NCBI GenBank assembly: GCA_004325065.1
Contig: PITI01000623.1
Location: 1 to 10,251, forward strand
DNA from: Hamiltosporidium magnivora
Taxonomy: Eukaryota > Microsporidia > Dubosqiidae
Direction of reading: 5' to 3'
DNA length: 10,251 nt
The notes under the pieces are model-generated. The model made no database searches and was not told the origin of the DNA. It saw only the letters and a program-made list of their open reading frames with translations. The translations under genes were made by a program, and so were the position numbers. Positions 1 through 8,255 of this stretch are shown here, piece after piece (the stretch's first letter is position 1; the number at the start of each line of letters is the position of its first letter).

Positions 1-135
1 ATTAATTTAATTAATATTTTATTCAAATATATTTTTTATAATCTATTCTACTTATTTATTTACTTATTTATTTATTTAATTATATTCTACTTCTACTTCT
101 ATTTATACTTCCAATATATTTATTTACTTCTACTT
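1..135. repeat. AT-rich 3' flank with TTTA and CTTCTA microsatellites
   Basis: Almost pure A/T. A TTTA-type microsatellite lies at about 51-78, and two CTTCTA-type runs lie at 85-100 and 126-142. The second run contains the stop codon of the minus-strand gene at 136-672. Read on the minus strand, AATAAA hexamers occur at 119-124, 71-76, 67-72 and 55-60, so the first possible polyadenylation signal is about a dozen bases after the stop. No gene is seen here. Confidence 0.7.
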
Positions 136-672
136 CTACTTCAATAGAGTCACATTTCTAATCTTTCTTAACTTTTTAATATCTTTACTTTCTTTACTTC
201 TCTTTTTACTTTCTTTTCTTCTTTTTTCACTTTCACTAACATTTTTATCAAAATTTATTTCGTTTTCATTTTTAATCAATTCTTCTTTAAAAAATAAAGA
301 ATTACAAAATAAAAGTTTGTAATCCGTAATTTGTAAAAGTTGTTTATCAATTAAAGAAAACAACTCCCTCATTTCTTCTTTACTCAGATTATCATCTTCT
401 ATATTTGTTATATCTTTGTTCTCTTCATTGTCTTCAATTCCTTCGTTTATATTTTCTTCTTTTTTTTGTAAAATCCAATTGTCATATTTTCTTTCTTTAA
501 TTCTTTCTATCACAACTTTTCTTATATCAAAATTTTCTTCTAAAATTGGTATTAAAGGTTTTGTTTGGTCAAATTGTATTTCTTGGTTTATTAGACTACC
601 CTTTGGTCTTTCTCTACCTTCTACTTCTCCTTTATATTTCCAATCTGTAAATTCGTTTTCTTCAAAAGTCAT
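136..672 (-). CDS. Hypothetical charged protein, 178 aa
   Basis: I do not recognise this protein and assign no function. The ATG at 672 is the first in the frame and is preceded by a CC-type motif at -8/-7, in the same place as in the uL2 gene; this decided the start. Residues 1-70 look like an ordered, mixed-charge segment (FTDWKYKGEVEGRERPKG near the start). Residues 71-100 are an acidic linker rich in E, N and D. Residues 100-137 have hydrophobic-charged helical character (EEMRELFSLIDKQLLQITDY). Residues 149-172 are a lysine/arginine/serine tail that could be a nuclear or nucleolar signal or an RNA-binding tail; this is inference. No signal peptide or membrane span is visible. The gene diverges from uL2 across 446 bp. 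Its codon choice is AT-biased. The length and the start motif argue that it is real; the low complexity of the C-terminal third is a caution. Confidence 0.75.
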   Translation of the reverse strand: MTFEENEFTDWKYKGEVEGRERPKGSLINQEIQFDQTKPLIPILEENFDIRKVVIERIKERKYDNWILQKKEENINEGIEDNEENKDITNIEDDNLSKEEMRELFSLIDKQLLQITDYKLLFCNSLFFKEELIKNENEINFDKNVSESEKRRKESKKRSKESKDIKKLRKIRNVTLLK

Positions 673-683
673 TAAAACGGTTA
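673..683 (-). promoter_or_regulatory. CCC-like start-proximal motif of the hypothetical gene
   Basis: On the minus strand the start is preceded by TAACCGTTTTA, with C at -8 and -7, G at -6 and T at -5 to -2. It aligns without gaps with the uL2 motif. Microsporidian genes are known for a C-run (or G-run) motif just upstream of the start codon, associated with very short 5' UTRs; its assignment here is inference. Confidence 0.55.
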
Positions 684-720
684 TAAAAAATTAAAAATAA
701 AAAGAAATTATTCGGATAAA

Positions 721-793
721 ATACTAGTAAAATACTAGGAATATAAGAAGAATATAAGAAGAATATAAGAAGAATATAAGAAGAATATAAGAA
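721..793. repeat. Five perfect 11-bp tandem copies, preceded by an ATACTAG pair
   Basis: The unit GAATATAAGAA occurs five times without change at 739-749, 750-760, 761-771, 772-782 and 783-793. Just before it, ATACTAG occurs twice (721-727 and 732-738). The sequence CTTCTTATTATTCTT at 822-836 is nearly the reverse complement of a unit, so the end of the array could fold against it. The lack of divergence suggests recent expansion. Confidence 0.9.
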
Positions 794-922
794 GAGGTTT
801 TAAAGAGGAGTAATATTCTTACTTCTTATTATTCTTCAGTTTACATTTTTATTATTTCCATTTTCTTAATAAAAAAATATTTCTAAAAAATTCCTTAAAA
901 AATAAAAAAAAAATAAAAAAAT

Positions 923-1087
923 TTTAAAACCAAATTCCATATTTTTTTTATCATTTAATACTTCCTTTAAATAAATTCACACGTTTTTTTTAAAAATAAA
1001 AAATGCGATAAAATTTAAAACCAAATTCCATATTTTTTTTATCATTTAAAACTTCCTTTAAATAAATTCACACGTTTTTTTTAAAAA
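923..1087 (+). repeat. 74-bp direct duplication in the uL2 promoter, 91-bp period
   Basis: Positions 923-996 and 1014-1087 match at 73 of 74 bases; the only difference is T at 959 against A at 1050. Each copy runs through ACCAAATTCCAT, a T-run, a CTTCCTTTAAATAAATTCACACG block and a second T-run. The downstream copy ends 31 bp before the uL2 ATG. The duplicated block is therefore the core upstream region, possibly giving uL2 two promoter copies. Confidence 0.9.
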
Positions 1088-1107
1088 ATGAAAAATAAAA
1101 AAAAATG

Positions 1108-1118
1108 AAACCCTTTAA
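1108..1118 (+). promoter_or_regulatory. CCC-like start-proximal motif of uL2
   Basis: The sequence AAACCCTTTAA directly precedes the ATG, with CCC at -8 to -6 (1111-1113). It matches the microsporidian CCC-like signal and, base for base in its CC and TTT positions, the motif of the divergent gene. Short upstream ATGs at 1088 and 1105 lie before or over this motif and would be excluded from the mRNA if transcription begins close to it. Confidence 0.65.
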
Positions 1119-1862
1119 ATGTCAAAAGTAATAAGAAAAAACAGATTAGGAAGACCATGCAATAAAAAGAATAAAATGTTTAAGATTGCACCTTCAATAA
1201 TACCATCTTTTGACACACCGGTAACTGCCACAGTAAAATCTATATTACACGAACGTGGAAGAGGTGCTCCTTTGACTTTGTTGAACTACAAAAAAGATAA
1301 AAAATACGATGCAGTTATTGTGTCTGTGGAGGGAACAAGGACCGGACAAAATATTGAAATGGGTGATAATGTACCTTTATCTATCGGTAACATAACAAGA
1401 CTTAAGAATGTACCTGAAGGTACGTTGGTATCTTCTGTTGAACGTATTCCTAACGATGGTGGTAAATATGGACGATCTGGTGGCTGTTTTGTTGCTGTGG
1501 TTGCGCATAATAAAAATACAAATCAAACTATTGTCAGACTTCCTTCAGGAATTAAAAAAACTGTCAGTTCAGAAGGAAGAGCAGTGATAGGAATTGTGGC
1601 TGGTGGTGGAAGAACAGAAAAACCTATTTTAAAAGCAGGAAGAGCTTACTACAAGTACAAGTCTCGTTCTATCTCATGGCCTGTAGTCAGAGGTGTGGCT
1701 ATGAACCCAGTTGACCATCCACACGGTGGTGGTAACCACCAACATATTGGTCATCCTTCTACTGTATCGAGACATGCTCCTCATGGACAAAAAGTCGGTC
1801 TTATTGCAGCAAGAAGAACTGGTCTTAAGAGAGGTTCAAGTAAGGAATTGGTTAAACAATAA
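1119..1862 (+). CDS. RPL8: 60S ribosomal protein uL2 (eukaryotic L8/L2 family)
   Basis: uL2 is a core large-subunit protein that contacts 23S-like rRNA near the peptidyl-transferase centre and is needed for subunit joining (family knowledge). The 247-residue product is slightly shorter than the yeast protein (about 254). An N-terminal basic extension (MSKVIRKNRLGR) is followed by HERGRGAPL at 44-52 and EGTRTGQ at 71-77. The SH3-like/translation-protein domain follows (NVPEGTLVSSVE at 97-108, RLPSGIKKTVSSEGR at 140-154, GIVAGGGR at 158-165). The signature loop lies at 192-211 (GVAMNPVDHPHGGGNHQHIG) with its conserved histidines. The C-terminal GLIAARRTGLKRGS is at 227-240. The segment around 22-42 diverges from the usual sequence and appears shortened. 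There is no intron. The start is the only long-frame ATG and is preceded by the CCC motif. The gene is visibly GC-richer than its flanks. Confidence 0.98.
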   Translation: MSKVIRKNRLGRPCNKKNKMFKIAPSIIPSFDTPVTATVKSILHERGRGAPLTLLNYKKDKKYDAVIVSVEGTRTGQNIEMGDNVPLSIGNITRLKNVPEGTLVSSVERIPNDGGKYGRSGGCFVAVVAHNKNTNQTIVRLPSGIKKTVSSEGRAVIGIVAGGGRTEKPILKAGRAYYKYKSRSISWPVVRGVAMNPVDHPHGGGNHQHIGHPSTVSRHAPHGQKVGLIAARRTGLKRGSSKELVKQ

Positions 1863-1863
1863 A
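1858..1863 (+). terminator. RPL8: AATAAA overlapping the uL2 stop codon
   Basis: The hexamer AATAAA contains the TAA stop at 1860-1862. Polyadenylation signals at or inside the end of the coding region are known in compact microsporidian genomes. Whether it is used here is inference, since other A/T-rich candidates lie downstream. Confidence 0.4.
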
Positions 1864-1880
1864 ATTATTTTAATTTTAAA

Positions 1881-1936
1881 TTTTATTTTTTATTTTTTAT
1901 TTTTTATTTTCTATTTTTTATTTTTTATTTTTTATT
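1881..1936. repeat. 7-bp (TATTTTT-type) microsatellite, 8 units
   Basis: Adenines recur at 1885, 1892, 1899, 1906, 1913, 1920, 1927 and 1934, an exact 7-base period in a T background. A single T-to-C change lies at 1911. It sits between the uL2 stop and the first downstream 70-bp repeat. Confidence 0.9.
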
Positions 1937-1950
1937 ATACTAGGAGAGAA

Positions 1951-2132
1951 GAGGTTCAAGTAACAATTTTGGTTTAAAATTTAAAATAATATTTAATTTA
2001 ATTTTTACTTTAGAAAGGGAGAAGTTCAAGTAACAATTTTGGTTTAAAATTTAAAAAAATATTTAATTTAATTTTTACTTTAGAAAGGGAGAAGTTCAAG
2101 TAACAAATTCGGTTTAAAATCTAAAATATTTT
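1951..2132 (+). repeat. 70-bp tandem repeat, about 2.6 copies, echoing the uL2 gene end
   Basis: Copies begin at 1951, 2021 and 2091, with an exact 70-base spacing; the third is partial. Each opens with GARGTTCAAGTAACAAWTT and then GGTTTAAAAT. The first 13 bases of copy one, GAGGTTCAAGTAA, are identical to 1831-1843 in the last codons of uL2. The following bases of the gene (GGAATTGGTTAAACAATAAAATT) still align loosely with the repeat. The array therefore appears to derive from the 3' end of the gene. Confidence 0.85.
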
Positions 2133-2300
2133 ATAATCTTAGAAGTTAAATAAAGGTTCAACTATGTTGAGAAAATTATAGTTTTTAGGGCATTTGTGTA
2201 ATTTTAAAAGAAAAATGTAAATTTTATTGGCAGATTTTATCTAAAAATAAAAAACGGTTAATTAAAAATATTTTTATAAAGAATTTTAGGATAAGGAATT
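2133..2300. other. AT-rich spacer with no gene seen
   Basis: A/T-rich DNA between two repeat arrays. No open frame, RNA gene or clear signal is seen. Confidence 0.6.
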
Positions 2301-2390
2301 TATAATTGGTTTTAATTCGTTTTAATTCGTTTTAATTCGTTTTAATTAGTTATAATTAATTATAATTGGTTATAATTGGTTTTAATTGGT
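2301..2390. repeat. 10-bp tandem array, about 9 units
   Basis: Nine consecutive 10-base units fit a consensus of TWTAATTSGT (TTTTAATTCGT, TTATAATTGGT and similar forms in register). The A/T tracts recur once per helical turn, so the segment could be intrinsically curved. Units differ by one or two bases. Confidence 0.9.
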
Positions 2391-2634
2391 TCTAATTTTC
2401 TTTTTTCTAACGAATTATTGTATTTTCTTAACAATTATTAACCATTTTCACTTCAGAGGTATTACGCTAAGATTTATGTAATACTCTATCACTAATATTG
2501 GTACAACTGTAGAATAAAATAGAAATATTGATTATTTACAGGAGAATATCACTTTGAGACATATAAAATTGGGTGATAGTTGTTTGCAGTATTAACGTCT
2601 TGGTTTTAAGAATTGTATTAAATTACTCGAATAC
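2391..2634. other. Non-coding stretch between arrays
   Basis: Somewhat less A/T-biased than its flanks. It contains the hairpin at 2456-2486 but no supportable gene. Confidence 0.5.
2456..2486. repeat. Imperfect inverted repeat (hairpin)
   Basis: GAGGTATTAC at 2456-2465 pairs with GTAATACTC at 2478-2486 with one bulged G and a 12-base loop. No T-run follows it, and no adjoining gene is known, so no function is assigned. Confidence 0.5.
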
Positions 2635-2775
2635 TTCGTTTTTTTTCACAATTATTAACTCATAACCATTACAAAAATAATTATTTTTAATAAATATTTC
2701 GTTTTTTTTCACAATTATTAATTCTTAGCTATTACAAAAATAATTATTTTTAATATTTTTAATAAATATTTCGTT
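2635..2775. repeat. 63/72-bp tandem repeat, two copies plus a partial third
   Basis: The landmark TTCGTTTT begins at 2635, 2698 and 2770. The two full copies share TTTTCACAATTATTAA, ATTACAAAAATAATTATTTTTAAT and AATAAATA blocks, with differences in the middle. The second copy is 9 bases longer because TTTTTAATA is repeated near its end. The array ends right where the decayed frame at 2776 begins. Confidence 0.88.
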
Positions 2776-3190
2776 TTACTCTCTTCCATGCAAAATAAAA
2801 TCAAGTTCAACTTCTAGATCAATTATTTCACAATTTTCTTTAAATTTGATATTCTTCATCTTATCAGTACAAGGAATTAAAACTTTATGAACCGAATAGT
2901 TTTTGGTCTCAATATGTGTGTATTTTATACTTTTGTAATTAAAAATATTAAGATGAATTTCTGTTTCTGTACTTTGAGGTAGAAAAACTGTCTTATGCGG
3001 GTAGAGACGATGTGGATTTATAAGACATATTTTGAATTTCTGTTTCTGTACTTTGAGGTAGAAAAACTGTATTATGTAGGTAGAGACAAAGTGGATTTAT
3101 AAGACATATTTTGAATGTCGCTATATTTGTGATAACAGAGTTCAAAGAGTAAAATATATCATTCTGGTATAAACTTATTTTATTAATTGA
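2776..3190 (-). pseudogene. Probable decayed 3' part of a gene, broken by a 79-bp duplication
   Basis: From 3190 down to a TAA at 2776-2778 the minus strand stays open if one of two 79-bp direct repeats (2955-3033, 3034-3112) is counted once. The length left is exactly 112 codons including the stop. With both copies present the frame shifts, because 79 is not a multiple of three. The translation is protein-like, with TVFLPQSTETEI inside the repeat and VLIPCTDKMKNIKFKENCEI downstream. It ends in ILHGRE. No ATG start remains upstream, where in-frame stops appear (TAA at 3191-3193). The end of the frame coincides with the switch to pure A/T repeat DNA, as expected for a gene end. I do not recognise the family. 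A chance open frame is not excluded. Confidence 0.4.
2955..3112. repeat. 79-bp tandem duplication
   Basis: Two adjacent 79-bp copies (2955-3033 and 3034-3112) differ at only 5 positions, clustered in the middle (CTTATGCGG against ATTATGTAG, and GACGATG against GACAAAG). The next 7 bases (TGAATGT region) restart a third copy. In the minus-strand reading, four of the five changes alter codon position one or two or fall in a multiply changed codon. This suggests no selection on the encoded peptide since duplication. Confidence 0.92.
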
Positions 3191-6100
3191 TTATTCGAAG
3201 GTAGTTGTTCAATTCAGGTTTCTATATAAAGCGTATTATCTTAACCATCTCGTACTCAATAAAAAATATATTTTAAGAAGATATATGCTGTATATGTCTC
3301 ACAGTTTCATCTATAATATTCATTGATATCTTTGTATAAGTGTTATTACATTTTATTTTAACTAAATTCTACTCAATTTATTGTATATAACAATTTGAAT
3401 AGCGTTTCTCTTGTCTTTGATTTAATCTATGCTTTATTTCATATCAGTATTTAAAGAATTTAAGGTATATCCAGTTATATTTACCAATAAAATTGTTTCT
3501 GGTTATTCAAAAACAAGATTATTCGATAAAGAAATCTAAACTACAAATTTCAAGGTTTAAATTCTTTGTTTTATTAGTGTGAACAATAGAAGAGTGTCTT
3601 GTAAAGTTATCTTTATTTAGATGTGTGTTACGATATTTCTACTCTTATATATAAAATATATCTCGGATTTTTAATCCTGAATAGAGACATGAACTAGTTA
3701 AACGACTTATTTTTATGTTTATTTTAATTTTAAGAAATTTATCTTACAATAAGTTTAAATTTGTTTAATTTGGATTAATTTAGGTAGAGTTTATATGTAG
3801 AAATATGTTATTGTTTGGTTATATTTTGTGGGTTGGCAAAATATTTTTACAATCTTTTAAATTACTTTATGGTATCACAGTATAAACTTTAAAAAACAGT
3901 TTCTTCTGCATTCCAGCATACATTTGCATCTTGGTTATAGCAGAAAAATTATTTTGACAGATTTTTAAGCTTTCTTTCCTTAAACCGTTTTAAAAAATCT
4001 TTATTTTTCACTGGCATAGTATTTTTATCAGTTAACTCTCAATTTGTTTTATATATTTAATTCGTAGTATTAATTCGTCAGTTAAATATTTTATAATCTA
4101 TCTTTAGCGGCTTATGTTCAATCATATGACTATTAATCAGAAATTCGTTTATACGTTAAGAATATGGTATATTTTTATTAGAAAATTCAAGTTTGTTTGT
4201 TCTTCATTGAGAAGTCTTAGCATCTTACTACATAATATTGGAGATACGACATCTTTTTATTATGCAAAGTAAAATGTTTTATATCTCTTTCGTAATTTGG
4301 TAAAGGAAGATAAAGATATTTATTTTATCGTATAGGTAGAAGAATTTACCTTTTCTAAAACTAAGGATAGTTCTTAAATTAATTGAGAGGGATAATATGT
4401 GTAAGGCAAAATATTGTTTTTTTTAGCTGATTAGCGATATAGCATGTCGATAATTACTTTTAAACGTTTTTTATATTGATTTAGTGGAAAAGAGACTCTT
4501 TTTGTTCTTATCTCTTTATAAATTAGAAAAAGAAAAACATATACTATTATAGCTACAATCTTTCTAGTTCGCACTATTTATAGGAGAAAATTTATTCTAC
4601 AGAGTAACAGTGTATTTATGACAGTTTTTTTAGCTCTTTTAAACCAATAGCATAATTTTTAGCCAGCCAAAATCATTTGAATTTCCGAATGATAGATACC
4701 TATATAAATTCGAAATTGCAATTATATCAAAATTATCATGGATTTGAATAAGGAGATTATTAAAACATTTATTATCCTTTAAATACATTTTTGCATTTTC
4801 CTTCGGTAACTGCAATCGAATGTAATCATAAAAAACACAAATGCACCAAGAAGAAGTATATTTTTGCGAATTTGTACTCAAAATCTTGTTACTTATGATT
4901 TTTTAGGCTCTATTAATACAAATGGCTATTTTTATGGTTTGCAACGAAAATTTTAAATTCAAAAACTTAAATAAAGATCTTTGCTATAATAAATCAAAAA
5001 AAGATAATTCATAGAATCATGATGTTTTATAATTTTAAAAAATATCTTTTTAAGATTTTTACAAATATTTTTTCATAAAGGTGCTTATTTTCAAAGGATA
5101 TTAAATAATTTGTCGTTCAATATTGCTTCCCCGCGATTTTCTAAGATGCACTTGCATTTTTCCTTAAATAGAATATTCGTTTTATAATTTTGTTGTACTT
5201 ATAGAAATTTGACACGTTGATGAGGTATCTATAGTATAGGCCTCTTTGGAATATGCGTTATAAAATTAAATACATAATTTTAAAGCTAACACTCAGCTTG
5301 AAGAGTAACTTCTAAAACTACAACCTCTTCGATATCACAAAGATATTATGAAAATGTGTAAATAACAAAATAGATAAAAATCATAAATGCTATTATCAAA
5401 ATTTTATATATATAAATTAATGATGCATGTGAACCAAGCGAGGGAGGAAGTGATTTTTAAAAGATACCAATGAACATTGAACATACCAGAAAATACTCTT
5501 TTTTATACTTTCTAAATAAAAAAAAAGAAATTTTTATAAATGAGTTTTTTTTGAATTTAAAACTCATACTAAGCAGACTAAATTAACCATAAGGTAGCTC
5601 AACCTGTTGATTTTTTTTGAAATTATTCTCTGAGTTAATTTCATGTAATTTTAATTCGTCGATATAGGCGAAAAATTTTGTATCACACTGGAGCCCCAGA
5701 CAAACCATTATGTTTATCTGTGATTAAATTTAAGTTTGATAATTTTTTTAAATTGTACGTGAGAATCTTTTTTCTCCACCTATTTACTTTATAATAAAAT
5801 CCTGTAGAATCATCGACTTAGAAGTTTATCTTTCTAAGTTTTCGTTTAGATTGAATGAGAATTTTTATAATATTTTCATCATTGCATACTAGTTTTGCCT
5901 GATATTACAAGCAACAACTTTTAATGCCATTGGTAAGATAGATTTAGCAGGGTTTTCGACTTTTCGTTTAATTAGTTTGAAAGATTTGTATCAAGATAAT
6001 TTCATTAGGTATTTAGCTTCGAGCGATTCTTTTTTAAAAAATTTCTGATTCGAATTTCCTCAGTTTCATGCATATATGAGTAATCGATGGTGTTATCTTC

Positions 6101-8255
6101 CGAACGAGTCTCTTCGTTCTAGATTATTTTTAGACAATTTTTTTTGTTCTTAATTGCCTGTAATTTTATAGAGCCTCATTAACAAATCAATACATCCTAA
6201 TTCATAGCTATATTACCTATCAGTTTCTGACTATTATTCTTTCCATTTTATAAAAACTGTTTTGCCATACTAAGTGCATAAATTAAGGACTGCATCTATT
6301 TACATTTCTATCGAATGCAAAAACATAAGCTCGTTTTTTGGATAATGAATTCATTAGAGAAGTTTTGTTCGTCATTGTTTTCCCGCTCGTTAAGGATTCT
6401 GCACATGGAAATAGAACCGGTGTCGCAGTGATTAAAATACAATATGGTTATAAACAAGTGTAGATTTTTTTTGTTTTATGAAAGCAGTGTGTTTTGTTTT
6501 CATTTCTACAATTGGAAATTATAATAGAAAATATGTTTTTTTAAGAAATTTAAGTTTAAATTGGTGCTTTTGGCAGTTTACCATAGCGAAATTAGTTCCG
6601 ACTTAAGTTTTGCAGTCAGAAAATATGTTCACGTATAAAATTTTTACATTTTAAACCAATTTTTTTTACCAAAATTTAAGGCATATGTTGCATTCGAATC
6701 TTGAAATATGGGTTAATTTTTTTTGATATGAAACTAAATATACTATCTAAGATTGAAAAAATTTCTAGAATCTATATACTGTGACTTTATCAAAAAAACA
6801 TTTGTATTGGTCTAAATCCTACTTAATTTGAGCCTAAAAACACAATTATTCATAGTTTTGTAGATTTTTTTCTATTTTTTGACAGCATTCTTTAAAATTT
6901 TTCTCAAGTAATCTTCGACCCCATGATGAACAGTAAATTAAGAATGTAAGGCTTGGCTGCACAGATGTTTAACCGGTCGTTCGATTTAAAGCTTATTGAA
7001 TTTAAACTAGAAGAATTTTAGACTATAAATGTTATCTAAAAGATATAGAAAATAAATAGAACTTTAATTAAATTCAACATAAATTCAATGCACTTTGACT
7101 GAATTTAAAACATTCAATGAGTGGCAAAAATGATTGTATTTGTACGAACAATACCCTTTAAACAGATTGAACATTATTTCTTGTATTCTAGCAGTACTCT
7201 ATCATCAACTGAACATTCTCGTTATTTAAAAACTTTTGATGAAGAAAGCATGATTACAGATTCATAAATATCAGTATTTATATTTGTAGAAACAAGAATA
7301 AAACTTTCTTGCTATAAGTATTTCGATGTTTCGTATTCTTTCACCCAAAATTTAACAGATGCTATCTTTGAATGAAACAATAATAGTTTGAGGTGAATAA
7401 GTCATTCAATGGGAATATCATCAGAATTAGAAGCATTTCCTCGTATGTGTATGTTTGAGCAATATTTGATAGCTCTAGGGCACGGAGACATTTTAAACCT
7501 CCGGTTTAACAATGCGAAGTAGCAAAATTTTGGTTTTATGAAAACTAGAGGCATTTGATACTGAGAAAGTGCCCTAATTAATATTTCTCTCAACTTGATC
7601 AGAGAAAATCTATTTGTTTCAAATGAGCGAACTTGACAAAGAAAATGCGAAAGATCCCTGATCTAAATCCTATTTAATAGTCTAATAATTTAAATTGGTC
7701 TAATCAAAAAAAAATTTTCATATGAAGTAAATTTCCTAAAAGCTTAAATTCTTGGCACTTTAATATAATGAGTTCTGATTTAAAGTTTTAAATAATGCAT
7801 ACAAATTATAATAATATTCTAGAATAAGAATTTCGCATTTTATATTTAATAAAACATCTAAAAGAAGATCGCAGAATTTGCACTAGAAATATCTAATGTA
7901 TAATAATATTTTTCCAATTTATACAATTCTCTAAATTATAAACTTTGCTAAATATATATTTTCCACTCTCAAAACCTTTAACGAGTTACTTAGATGTATA
8001 TATTCAAAAATTTTCAAATTTAAGCTTGGAATAATTTATTCCAACTTCTTTTAGCTCTTACATTTTCAAATGGTTAATAAGTTAGGTGATGCTTCATATA
8101 TACTGCATGAAAGATCTATAATCTCTAGATTCATGGCGTAAAGATTCTTAAAAAATTGATTCGCAATGTGCATCTAAAGATTTGTAAAATTCCTAATTTT
8201 GGGAAATTATTTGACAGATTAGAAAGAAATCTTGCTAGAATAGTACTATTGCATT

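Larger units (their letters stand above)
673..1118. promoter_or_regulatory. Divergent intergenic region between the hypothetical gene and uL2
   Basis: These 446 bp separate two genes transcribed outward, so they should contain both promoters. They hold a CTAG-containing pair of short repeats (721-738), an 11-bp array (739-793) and a promoter duplication (923-1087). No convincing TATA box can be picked out against the A/T background. Confidence 0.5.

Noticed and set aside
416..694. 92-codon plus-strand open frame
   Set aside because: It is the antisense shadow of the 136-672 gene, with a serine/phenylalanine-rich product typical of the reverse of a lysine/glutamate-rich coding strand.
1725..1740. 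GGTGGT-A-ACCACC palindrome inside uL2
   Set aside because: It falls on the strongly conserved HGGGNHQ codons, so protein constraint explains it.
1711..1977. 88-codon plus-strand frame overlapping the end of uL2
   Set aside because: It is an out-of-frame shadow of uL2 that runs into the 7-bp microsatellite, giving a low-complexity FYFLFFIFY repeat.
3205..3225. GTTCAATTC, resembling a tRNA B-box
   Set aside because: No pairing T-stem, anticodon arm or acceptor stem could be drawn around it. The same holds for similar strings near 6048, 6692, 8671 and 9221.
4639..4902. Minus-strand open frame of about 88 codons
   Set aside because: It begins only at a TTG, lacks a CC-type motif and any recognised domain, and its length is expected by chance in 7 kb of such DNA. 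The translation looks fairly protein-like, so a homology search would be a cheap test.
6330..6440. Stretch open in several frames, including a minus-strand CDTGSIS string resembling an aspartic protease DTG motif
   Set aside because: Three overlapping frames are open because the segment is locally GC-richer. No flanking protease or other retroelement motifs (reverse transcriptase YxDD, integrase) were found, and the motif alone is too short.
7402..7659. Minus-strand open frame of about 86 codons (contains LREILIRALSQYQMPLVF)
   Set aside because: No ATG start and no recognised family. The plus strand of the same stretch also carries a 37-codon frame from an ATG at about 7410, which indicates locally higher GC rather than coding.
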